A DNA stretch of 64,000 nt from Setoptus koraiensis (Eukaryota; Arthropoda): positions 20,708,001-20,772,000 of the forward strand of contig CM106585.1 of assembly GCA_048013815.1 (NCBI GenBank). Direction: 5' to 3'. Position numbers and translations under genes: made by a program. Below, piece by piece: positions 1 to 10,380 of the stretch (position 1 is its first letter; each line of letters starts with the position of its first letter). Under the pieces are notes generated by a model. The model worked only from the letters and a program-made list of their open reading frames with translations. It was not told where the DNA came from and made no database searches.

Positions 1-2011
1 ACAACAATATATATTGCTATTGACAACAACAGAAATGATTTTTGGGCCTGTTTTGCTGGTTTCTTCCCAGAACAACAACAACAAATAAATAAATAATAAT
101 AACACATTCCTAAACTGTTATGATGATGATGACAGCTGTTACAATAGCACTGATAATGTTAGTAAATAACGGGTTAATGTTGGAGGCCTAGCCGTAATTT
201 AGATTGCTGTAAACACTGTTGGTGATAGGCATTTTCCGGAACAACAACAAACCCATGGAACTCCATGGAACAAACACCATTATCTCTTCATTTTGGCTCT
301 ATTATATGCTGGCATGGCGAAGATGCTGTGTTTCCATATTCTTTCAATCGATTCTTTCTGGAAAAAGGGATTATTACCGTTATTAGAGTGATTATTACTA
401 TTATTAGAGTGATTAGAGATACAAAAATGTTCCAGACAGTTGTTGTTGTCTAATTAATTGATTTAATTAATTGTACGAATCGTGATGAAAAGTTGATTTT
501 AGAAAATTGCGGCCGCATATAGTGCACTTGTTACAGAGCGCCAAATTTGAAAAGGCCAAAAGTTTCGCGCCATAAAGCTAGGGCAGCCATTTTTGTGTGG
601 TATTGTTGTTGTTGTTGTTGTCGTTATTATCATTATTTCTCAACATGATTTTGCGAGTACACAGTTTGCAACATTTTGCAACATTGGATTTTACTGGATT
701 TTCATCAATGATAAATAGATGATAGACAGAGATTAATTAGCCACTCTTTTAGCGTGAGATAGCCAGACAATGTGATGAGTTGTGAAGTGTAGTCAAGTGG
801 AATGGAGTGGATAGAATTGAATTGGATTATTATATTGGAGTTGAGTGGAGTGAATTGAAGTGGAGTCTGTGATAAATTAGGAAGGTGAACATTTGAGCAA
901 AAATCAGTTATGTATAGTGGTCCCATAGAAACAAGAGAGACACAGACGATGGCAGACATAGTTGTCGTAATGATGTGGTAGTTGCTCAAAAATAGTGGCA
1001 CTTAGACAAGGAGCAGACAAAGCGTCCTGGCCAGAACATTGTTGTTGGTGGCCATCATGAGAGTGCTCCAACAACAACAACAACATCAGCAACAGCATTG
1101 AAACAACAATTAATAATTGATTTAATTGTTGCTGTTCTCCATATTTTCCTTGTTATTGTGCGGCAAAATTGGCTAATTCAGCATACTTATAGTTCAATCA
1201 GTTAGCTAGTTTTAGTGTCAATCTATATGTTTGATAGTGTCTATGTGACTAATTAATAATAATAATATCCATATAGGGCATGGTTATCGTGATGACATTT
1301 TGTTGACTTGTCTCTGATCGATGAACTGAATCTGATCGATTTGTCGGTACTTGCCAGCCAGACTGTACAAGAGTTTGCCATTAGTCCATTAATTAGTCCT
1401 GTTGTAGTCGTGTGTGCATGTGGCTAGACGCAACAACAACAACAACAACAACAGCAACGACAACAACAACAACGACAACAACATCAACAACAAAGGCACT
1501 TAATGCTAACAATTCTCAAAGCAACATCGATACACACAGATATTATTAATAATATAGATATAAGATTTATATAAACAGATGTTTGTGCAATTGTCATTGT
1601 TTGGTGGCCGTAGTCTAGTCGAATTGAGGCTCTCGCTTTGTGTGTGTCTAGTCTTGTGGCCCGATGATTTACTCAGCTGATCTTATTGAACGATATGAGT
1701 CAAGACGCCCACGCACACATTATAGAGACACTATTGAGACATAATAGATACGGATCACCTCTTTACTGTGCTACTCTTAATTCAATTGCTAATAATTGTG
1801 TCTACTACTTGACCTTTGAGGAACAACAATAACAACCACGATCATCTTTTCTTTGCCTCCCTCTCTCCCTGCCGCGTTCTGTGTTGGTGTGGCTGTGTCT
1901 CCCTCGGTGTCTCCTTGTGTCTGTCGATCACCCACCTGCTCCACATAATCGTTGTTGTTAATCGTTTGCACAAACTGCAACAATTATGATGATGATGATG
2001 ATGATGCTCAG
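1..2011. other. Intron or upstream DNA of the ABC transporter gene, AAC/GTT repeat-rich
   Basis: No coding exon could be supported here. The stretch is AT-rich and carries many CAA/GTT trinucleotide runs (around 602-621, 1066-1085 and 1430-1495) and a short GAT run at 1987-2006 just before the ABC transporter exon. Because the downstream exon starts inside the last transmembrane helix of a full ABCB transporter, the earlier exons must lie to the left, so at least part of this stretch should be intron. The CAA runs are read as Gln where they fall in exons nearby. Confidence 0.5.
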
Positions 2012-3230
2012 TGTTTGTCCAGTGGTATTGTTCGCAGTCAACGACACTTTCAGGGCTTTAGTCTTTCTGCCTGAATTGTTGAAGGCACGAAAGTCCGTAG
2101 AGAAACTATACAGATTGAATAGAGAGTATTCACCGGAAGTGATGCGAACGCTTAATTTAGAGCAGCAACAAATGCACGCACAATTGGCACAACAGCAGCA
2201 GCAACAGCAACAGGTGATTGGCAAAGGTGGCGGCGTAAATCAGATGATTGGCATGGTGAAGATCGACGAACAGCAACAACAACAACAACAACAAGCAGCC
2301 ATTGGGGCGCCGCAAAAGAGCAGATCTATAACATTTCATCCTGACCTGGCCCAGCACACGGCGGCCAACAATTATGGCGGCAAGCGCAATAGTTCGTTTG
2401 TTGGTAATGGAAATTTCAGTCAAAACAACAGAACAAAAACTCGCTTAAACAGCCTGGTACCAAAAGTGGAGTCTAGGGGTCGCATAGATTTCAAGGATGT
2501 CACCTTCAGTTACCCAATGCGACCTGGCGCGCTTGTTTTAGACGGTTTAACAATGTCCGTGGCGCCAGGCGAAAGTGTGGCCATTGTTGGTGCTTCCGGT
2601 TCGGGTAAATCAACGTGCGTTGGTTTATTGGAGAAATTCTATGATTATCATTGCGGAAAATTGTCTATAGATGGTTATGATTTGCGTTTTGTTGCACAAG
2701 ATTGGGTTCGTTCGCAGATAGGTTTGGTTAGTCAGGAGCCAACGTTGTTGTCGTACACTATTGGTGACAATATTAGATATGGCGACAACAGTCGTTATGT
2801 CAGCAAGGAAGAGATAATAAGAGCGGCTAAAACGGCTAATATACACGATTTTATAATGACACTGCCAGATGAATATGATACTGAATTGAGTAATTCTACC
2901 TATAGCAGTCAATTGAGCGGTGGCCAAAAGCAGCGCATTGCCATAGCTAGGGCATTGGTTAGAAATGCGCCTATATTAATATTTGACGAGGCCACATCGG
3001 CCCTGGATAGCACCAACGAAACAACCGTTCAAGATGCCCTAGACAAGGCTCGTTTTGGCAAGACACAATTGATAATAGCGCATCGTTTGGCGACAATTAA
3101 AAATGTTGATAGGATAATTGTAATGAGAAGCGGCAAGGTGGTTGAGGAGGGCACCCACGAGCAGCTGATGTGTAGCAGCAGTTTGGGCCACTATAGGCGC
3201 CTGTACGAGCGTCAGGCTCGCCAGGGCTAG
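2012..3230 (+). CDS. P-glycoprotein (ABCB1-type) last exon: end of TMD2 plus NBD2 (5' partial)
   Basis: This is the C-terminal part of a full ABCB multidrug transporter, an ATP-driven lipid and xenobiotic exporter of the plasma membrane. Reading from the upstream ATG run at 1986, a short hydrophobic piece and a PELLKARKSVEKLYRL helix match the end of TMD2. A linker with two polyglutamine runs follows (about residues 59-76 and 96-103), then a complete nucleotide-binding domain: A-loop Tyr in FSYPMRP, Walker A GASGSGKST (202-210), Q-loop SQEP, signature LSGGQKQRIA (about 310), Walker B ILIFDEATSALD and switch His in IAHRL. The likely splice acceptor is the AG ending at 2011 or the one ending at 2022; the ATG run at 1986 is probably intron. 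The Gln-rich linker is absent from typical P-glycoproteins. The rest of the gene is not in the window. Confidence 0.88.
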
Positions 3231-3462
3231 CCCGCCACTAACGCTACTGATGAGCTGTCCGCTACTGTGAGCGTTTCTTTATGCAACAATCATTGTTATT
3301 TTGGTTGATTGGCTTGCCACTAATTGACAGGCGAGCAGTCGACTAATTAATTAATTAATTAATTAACTATTGTGCGCGATTGATTGATCGAGTTGGGCCA
3401 GGCTGACGTTGGCCCGTGTACAGGCTGCACCAATGGCGACGACGACGATTCGGGGGAGACGA

Positions 3463-3494
<32 letters not shown>

Positions 3495-5569
3495 ACGGCG
3501 ACGACGACGATTCCAATAACAGTAACAGCGACACACACACGCACACATCGGATCGCTCACATGATCGGTTTGTTGTCTCTTCTCTTGTACATTGCTAACA
3601 TTTGTAATATCCACCACACAAGCAACCACTAGACAATACAACTAGACAATACAACTAGACGACGAGCCACAACAATCAATGTTGTGACGAAAATAACACA
3701 TATCATTAAATCAATAATGCACCAGTATCAATAAAAAGCACAGCACAATACTATTGTTAATATTATTATTATTATTATTATTGTCGCGACAGTTTGATAA
3801 GACGACCAAACGATAATTGATGTATGTTTAGTAAGACGTTCAGTATATAAGAACACGACCAATGAACAATAAATCACGACAAGTCGCAAACAACTTATCT
3901 TTGGCTTGTACACCAAATAGCTCAAACAGCTCAATATAAATTTATGTATGTGGGCAATCAGGCGACTGCATCCAGCCTACACATCCTAGCCGCTTGTTCC
4001 AGTTTACTCGTCCTCTCTCTCTCTCTCTCTCTTTGAGAGAGAGAGTCTCTCTCTCAAAGAGAGAGTCTCTCTCTCGTTCACCGACAACAACCGCCATTTG
4101 GTCGCTATCTACACCCAATCTAATCTGGGCAAATTGATCTGTCTGGCGGCGATTGGCGATCAATCGCCGACAAGCTCATACTGACAGTATGATACTGTGA
4201 CAATCTTGCTCACAATTGTCAATCAAATCAACGGCATGTCGCATGTACGAGCATGTTGATTAGGTGAAAAAGAATTAGCATTGCAACTGTAACGAGCGCG
4301 CCCATATTCACTCTGACAAATTGTGAAATCGCCGCCAATCTCAATCCGCGGTGATTGTTTGAATTTCGAAATTCAAATTTGGTTGCTCGCACCGAATTGA
4401 ACCAACAAATTGAACAAACGAGCGAAAAAACACACAGATGAAAAAACATTTTTCGGTGCGTTTCGGCCCACGACTCCATGCGTCTGTCGCTGGTGGCAGC
4501 CGATGCTGGGGCCGAGCGAACTGGGGTCGTTATGGTTAACGATATTTGGGGCCAAGATGAGTCTCGAAGAACGTTGTTGTTACGCTAGCTCACGTTGGTG
4601 CTCAAAGGATTGTAGTGGCGATGCATAGAAGCTACTCCAATCGAGCAATTGCCGGCTGAGTTGTTGTTGTGCGCCACAAATCGCGTTGTTGCAAATATTG
4701 TCTCGAATCGTTCAATTAACAGCGCCCAATTTATGTTACGATCAATTCAAATCGACACATAATCTAATCTGATCAAGCGATCAGTCTGGCGTTGATTAGC
4801 GATCAATTGACAGCAAAAATTGAATTGATCAAAGAGCGTGTGTGTGTGTGTGTGTGATCAAATGGCCAATCGCACACAATGATCAACGGCGTCGATTTGG
4901 CCGCAACATGGCATTTGGTTGTTTGTATTTACAATTTGTTGTTAGTATTTACAAGTATTTGTTAGTATGCGGTCGGTTGGTTAGGTGAACCGAAGGAATT
5001 AGCGTCGCAATGGGGCCCGTTGCAACGGCCAGCCAACAGCGTGTTTGCGATGCGCCAATCCAACGATTGTAATCCGGCGATTGAGCTGCCACGAATTATC
5101 ATCGTGAGATTTGTCGGGTCAGATGGCAGCTTGCGCGGCGCGTTAGTTGGAGCGGATTAGATTGTTGCTGCAGCAGATTGCGACAACTTGTCGGCCTCAC
5201 GAGCGCTTGTCGGCCTCACGGGCGCTTGTCGAGGCCCGGTGAAGCGGTCAGCACCAAGAGTGGAGTAAACAACGGTATTGTCGCTAATTATGTTATATCA
5301 TGTTATTTTCTGTCATTGCTATTATTAACTTGACACACGTTATGCAAGCACAAGTTATGTCAAGTTCATCACACCGCTGGCCAGTGCGGGCATTAACCGG
5401 CCCTAATTACACATGATCCGGCCAACAGATGCTTTTGCGTTGCTTACGTAACGCGCGCGTTGGCTGCCGGCATATGGCTGGCGGCATGAATGAAAATGAC
5501 ACTTGTCGACACTTGTCAGCTGCTCGCAATCGTCTTGACCTGTCGCGTCTGTCACGAGCTGTGTGACAG

Positions 5570-5602
5570 ACTCACAACTCGTGTGACTCTCGAGTTGTGA
5601 GT
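5570..5602. repeat. Inverted repeat, 12-bp perfect arms, 9-nt loop
   Basis: ACTCACAACTCG at 5570-5581 is the exact reverse complement of CGAGTTGTGAGT at 5591-5602, with loop TGTGACTCT. It is one of a series of short fold-back repeats in the non-coding parts of the window. Confidence 0.9.
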
Positions 5603-6014
5603 GGCTCGACAACAGTTACAACCTGGCGTCGCTATAAGCTGACACTATAACGTTATAAGCTATATAAGCGCCACATACCGGCCATCGGGGGCCAACAGCC
5701 GGGCCGGCCTAATCAAGCTTAGTCAGGCCCAATCACGGCGCGTTAATCGGGCCGCTTGTTGGTGTTGTGATGCCATTTCGGCGCCTCGTAATCACTCTGG
5801 CCGGCACAGTCTGGCCGGCACAGTCTGGCGACGCTGTGGCGATTGTGCCAGAGCGACACCCTAAAGAGTGCGTAAAGAGTCAAATTGCATAATGGGCATT
5901 ATGTCGCATTATGTTGTATTATGTCGCGTATTATGTGCTATTATATTATTATATCATACATTATATTATTATAAGTTTATTATGAGCTAGTAGCTGGAGC
6001 TTGCTGGCTCGCCC

Positions 6015-6070
6015 GGCTCGGCTTGTGTTCTGGCGTGTTCTCGCAAACACGCCAGAACACAAGCCGAGCC
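6015..6070. repeat. Perfect 25-bp inverted repeat with 6-nt loop
   Basis: The left arm (6015-6039) is the exact reverse complement of the right arm (6046-6070), separated by the loop CTCGCA. The arms are about 60% GC, so an RNA from either strand would form a stable perfect hairpin. There is no flanking stem extension of the kind expected for a pri-miRNA, and I do not recognise the arm as a known miRNA. Confidence 0.9.
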
Positions 6071-7025
6071 ATGAGGCCGGATTAAAAGAAAGAAAAAGCA
6101 GTTTCCGTTGGCATGCACGCCGGGCCCCAGCATATATAAATAATATTAGCATACATTAGGGGCCCCTGTGACCTTTGGCCGGCTATTCTGTGCACACACA
6201 CACACTATACTGTCACCCAATACATTTTAAGGCTTGAGTGTTTGTCTGCACCTGACACTGGCGCTTCTTTATCTCTGGCCTGTGTGTGTATGTAGTTGGT
6301 TTTTGTGTTGGTTATATTAATATATTATGAGCATTAGGTATTAGCCGGCAAATATAGCTTATTAGCCGGCTAACAACCTTTAACAAGCAGCCTTTTCATC
6401 CGCTGCTCGGCTGGCTCCCCCACCGCGCTTTACTTAACTGGTGGGCATCAAGTTAAATGGCATCACTTATATCGAGCTGGCACCAGTTCAAAGCGCATTT
6501 GGGTGGGGGGCGGGGGCGCGTTTGTTTGGCCTCGCGCGCCCCAGCACCCCACGAGCCAGCGCACAGTTGGTTAGGTGGCGCGTTTGAGCGCGATTTAAGT
6601 GGAGCGAGCCAGCCAAATGGCAATTCAATAATTCTCAAGTTACCGGCCGACAATTCCAAGAAGAAATACAAGTTCTCTCAAGGTGCGCCGCCCGATTCCT
6701 GGGAAAACCCGGGGCGCCGCCGGTGTGACCCGGCGTCGCTGTTGTCGCTGGTTGGGGCGGAAGGGGGCGATATGCGTTTTGCGAGCGGGGAGCGGGGATA
6801 AATTAGCGCCCACCACTTGAGAGTTATGTGTTACAAGCGGCTGATTGGATTATGTCGGAGGCGACAAACATTAGCGCGATTGTATTTGACTAGCTGTCTG
6901 CCGAGTGGCGCCGCCGGCCTCGTCAGACGTTTTGTTGGGGCCAGAGTGGGGCCAAGTCTGCAAAGTGGCGCCGTATTAATTTAGTCTGTTCTGTCTGTCG
7001 TTGTTGTGGCTGGCTGGCTGGCCTT

Positions 7026-7095
7026 GTAACTCGGCGCTTGTAGCTCGGCGCTTGTAACTCGGTGCCTGTAACTCGGTGCCTGTAACTCGGTGCTG
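7026..7095 (+). repeat. 14-bp tandem repeat, about five copies
   Basis: The unit resembles GTAACTCGGTGCCT. Adjacent copies differ at one or two positions. No coding context is visible. Confidence 0.85.
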
Positions 7096-9104
7096 GCGAG
7101 CCGGTTACGTATTCATTTCATATTCACATGTTTATTGTCATACCGCTGGCGATATTGCGCCGCTCTATATCGAATGGCATTATACGTCGTATAGTATACG
7201 AGGTATAGTATACGAGGTGTTTGGCAAGCGCGATATTGTGATATCGCCACTGGCCGACTTGTGCGACTTTGCCCAATTTTGGCTCACTTTGCCCAGTGTT
7301 ATTACACTGTCGGCTGGTGATAACTGGCGCTGCAAAATGAATATGTTTAGACTATTTACGACAGGTCGCGCGCGTCGCCCTTGAGCTGACAAACTGGCAC
7401 AACAAGAAACTCGTAATAATAACCGATTAAATTTGATCTTGCCAATCCACTTACTCATATATTACTACACACATATCTACAAATTGTGTGACACAATGCA
7501 CAGTGGCCTAGTTGTGGGCGACCCACATCGCTGACATTGTGCAACCACTTGAGAGCCAACAAATTGAGGCTCCACGGGGCCTCAATTTTGTCAATTTTGA
7601 TCAATTTATTATCAATTTTGTCCCTTCCACGAATGTCACACTTGGCGCGGCAGATGCTGCCAGCCGCTGGTTTGCGTTGGCGGCTGACCAATGACCACAG
7701 GCAACCACAATGACAACAACAACAACAACAACAACAGATTGAATTGCCAATTCATTCTGTTGTGTGCCAGCCACCACAGCTTAGGGCCATTTTAAACGGC
7801 ACGCCAATTGGCTCGACACAGACCAGCGTTGGCGCGAACAAAACAAACACACAAACCAATTGCTCTCCACTCGAAAGCCTGTACTTTGGCAAACATTATT
7901 ATGTTGTTATCTATCGCCATCATCGCGGCGTTCCTCGAGACGATGCCCCGCCGATGCCCGACGGTGATAGGCATCGCCGATGTTGCCGATGTTGTTGATG
8001 TTGTAGATGTTGTTGATGTTGTTGATGTTGTTGATGTCGCTCATGTCGCTCATGTGGATGTCGACGGGGATGTCGACGGCGATGAGGATGTGGCTGGTTT
8101 AATTAAAGTGTCGCTCCACCTCCCGCGAATCGAGAATCGACAATCGGCAATCGGCAATCGAGCAGCGAGCAGCGCCGTCTGTGCGAGCCGGGCAGGCAAC
8201 TCGCTTACCTTTGGGGCTGGTGACGGGCATGATGACGAACGCGAAAACTTATCATAATTCATTATTCATCATTTACACTCTTATTCTCTGTATAAGAGTC
8301 TTATATTGCTGTTTGTAGGACGCTAATACCAGTTTGTGTTGACGGTAATTGTGCCCATGTGAACCATTGAATGGGACTGAATCGAGTTGAAGCGAGTTGG
8401 ATGGTCGAGTCGGATTGTCGAGTCGGATTGTCGAGTTGAATTGAATTCAATTGAAACGAGTCTAGTCGCATTGTGAGCCGAGTGGCGAACAAATTCAATT
8501 CAACCACGACTGTGCGCTGGCGCTAGGTTCACTTTCACGCATGCGTTTACCACTATGTTCAACAACATCACTCAATCCAATTTGCCTGCCCATCATCATT
8601 TACAATATAATTGCTGCTGTTGGCCAACTGATCAATTTGTTGATACCTCCATTGCATGTGTATATAAATAATGGTTGACAATAATTGTGAGCTGATTCGA
8701 TGTGTGTAAGCTGGCCTTATTCAACACATCAACTGCAATGATGTTTGTTAAATGTATCATCATGCATAAAACAGCATCATTAGTGATATAATTGCTGTTG
8801 GTGTCGACGTTTGTGCCACACTCTCTCTCTCTCATCAGTGGTGGTGCATCCTAAAAAACGACACGACATAGCAAGACACGGCCAAAAGAAGACCAACACC
8901 AAGACGACGACGACAACCAACAACAACGACACGTCAAAGAGTGAGAGAGAGAGAGAGAGAGAGGGAGAGAGAGGCAACCACAACGGTACACAGACACTGG
9001 CGAGAGCAACTTGTTACAAGACCCAATCAACACGCCAAACGTCGCCGTCTCATTAGACACAACCACATTCCAACAACGTACAAACAACTAATTAATATGT
9101 AAGA

Positions 9105-10082
9105 ATGTTGTGCATAGTTGCCTCAATCGCATTTGTCATTCAATTGGCACTGACAAATGCATTTCCATTAACACCGGAATCACCACAATCACAATTATCA
9201 CCAGCTCATCACTCATTACGACAACATCTTCAACAACAACAACAACAACAACAAGCTGACACAATGGTGATAGAGGGAGCCATAACTCGCGAATGGCCAA
9301 CTCGCGAACAATATGAATCTATTATTAGGCAACAGCAACAAGAGATTGAAGAGGGTCAATCTGCGTTGCGCCAACAACAACAAGAGCAATTGTTTGAGGC
9401 AGATCAAATGCAATTATTGCAACAACAACAACAACAAAATCTGCAACAAATCCACCAACAAATCAAACAATTAGAAGAGCAAGAGGAAGAACAAATTGCC
9501 TCTATTGCTAATGTAGCTATAGCACCACCACCATTGTCGTCGTCTAATTTCATCGCTGAACTAGACTCGATGCAACAACAACGACAACAACATTCATCTA
9601 AGCAAAATCATATCAGAAACAGCAGGAACCAGCCAGGTCGAAAAACATATTGTGGTATGGACCTAGTAGACATTGTAGAATTGGTTTGCGAAAATAGATA
9701 CTTTTCACCTGTAGCTGACGAACAACAACGCGTCGTCAGAGATACTCATCATGCTATCATCTCTTCATCATCTCCTAAAATACAATCTTCATTAACCTCA
9801 TCATCATCATCATCATCATTATCATCATCATCAACATCATCATCATCATTAACATCTACTTCATCTGTCAAAGAGCCGTATGTTTCAGCTAACACGAAAC
9901 AACATCAGTCATCATTAATTAGAAGTCCTAGCAACAACAATAAGAGTTCATTCAGAAGAAGCAGCAGAAAGGATCCGCTGAGATTTACCAGGGGAGTCGT
10001 AGATTGTTGTAAAACTCCTTGTAGCTACGAGGATTTCTTACCATACTGTGAAAAAACAGCTAAAAAACCCACCATGAATTAG
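9105..10082 (+). CDS. Insulin-like peptide precursor with long Gln-rich pre-B region
   Basis: This is a secreted insulin-family precursor of 325 residues. A signal peptide (about 1-19) is followed by a Gln/Glu-rich stretch (about 20-178) with several polyglutamine runs. The B chain has Cys183 and Cys195 with the insulin spacing (CG, 11 residues between cysteines) and follows a basic site ending GRK. A Ser-rich C-peptide region (200-296) ends in RFTR, then comes an A chain starting GVVDCC with Cys301, 302, 306 and 315, the family pattern CC-3-C-8-C. Disulphides A-B and intra-A are inferred from the family. In normal insulins the B chain directly follows the signal peptide, so the roughly 160-residue spacer is odd; it could be a propeptide or an unrecognised in-frame intron. 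The AC microsatellite follows about 70 bp downstream. Confidence 0.88.
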   Translation: MLCIVASIAFVIQLALTNAFPLTPESPQSQLSPAHHSLRQHLQQQQQQQQADTMVIEGAITREWPTREQYESIIRQQQQEIEEGQSALRQQQQEQLFEADQMQLLQQQQQQNLQQIHQQIKQLEEQEEEQIASIANVAIAPPPLSSSNFIAELDSMQQQRQQHSSKQNHIRNSRNQPGRKTYCGMDLVDIVELVCENRYFSPVADEQQRVVRDTHHAIISSSSPKIQSSLTSSSSSSSLSSSSTSSSSLTSTSSVKEPYVSANTKQHQSSLIRSPSNNNKSSFRRSSRKDPLRFTRGVVDCCKTPCSYEDFLPYCEKTAKKPTMN

Positions 10083-10148
10083 ATACATCTGACCCGATAT
10101 AAGGTAGGTTATATCGAATATATAATCAACTTACATTAATACACTTGG

Positions 10149-10232
<84 letters not shown>

Positions 10233-10380
10233 CACACACACAAACATAAACCAATTTATGAAAAATTCTCGAAAAATTCATTAATTTATTAAGTTTAACA
10301 TCAACAACATTGATACAACTCAAGTAACAATAAATAAATATGTTAAAATATAAAACACACGCTTACCATGTAATCGATTG
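10083..10380. repeat. AC microsatellite and 3' flanks between convergent genes
   Basis: The stretch between the insulin-like gene and TELO2, which converge here, is dominated by a CA dinucleotide run from about 10151 to 10240. A short fold-back (CGATATAA/TTATATCG, 6-nt loop) sits at about 10095-10116, just after the insulin stop codon. AATAAA words near 10328 could serve as a plus-strand polyadenylation signal. Confidence 0.8.

Larger units (their letters stand above)
3231..9104. other. Intergenic region with microsatellites and hairpins
   Basis: I see no supportable gene in these 5.9 kb. The region holds TTAA repeats (3345-3366), a GAC/GGC trinucleotide run (3431-3515), AT-rich DNA, a nested CT/GA inverted repeat (4010-4075), a GT run (4839-4856), a perfect 12-bp-arm hairpin (5570-5602), a perfect 25-bp-arm hairpin (6015-6070), a 14-bp tandem duplication (7026-7095), a GTT/GAT run (7980-8060) and a GA run (8940-8973). 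From about 4.5 to 8 kb it is clearly more GC-rich, with many GGCC and GCGC words. Open frames here are repeat readings. Confidence 0.6.

Noticed and set aside
3359-3641. Poly-Asp, poly-Thr, poly-Arg and poly-Val frames
   Set aside because: They are six-frame readings of one GAC trinucleotide run.
7808-8257. 149-codon plus-strand frame with DVVDVV repeats
   Set aside because: It is a reading of the GTT/GAT repeat; the opposite strand is open as well.
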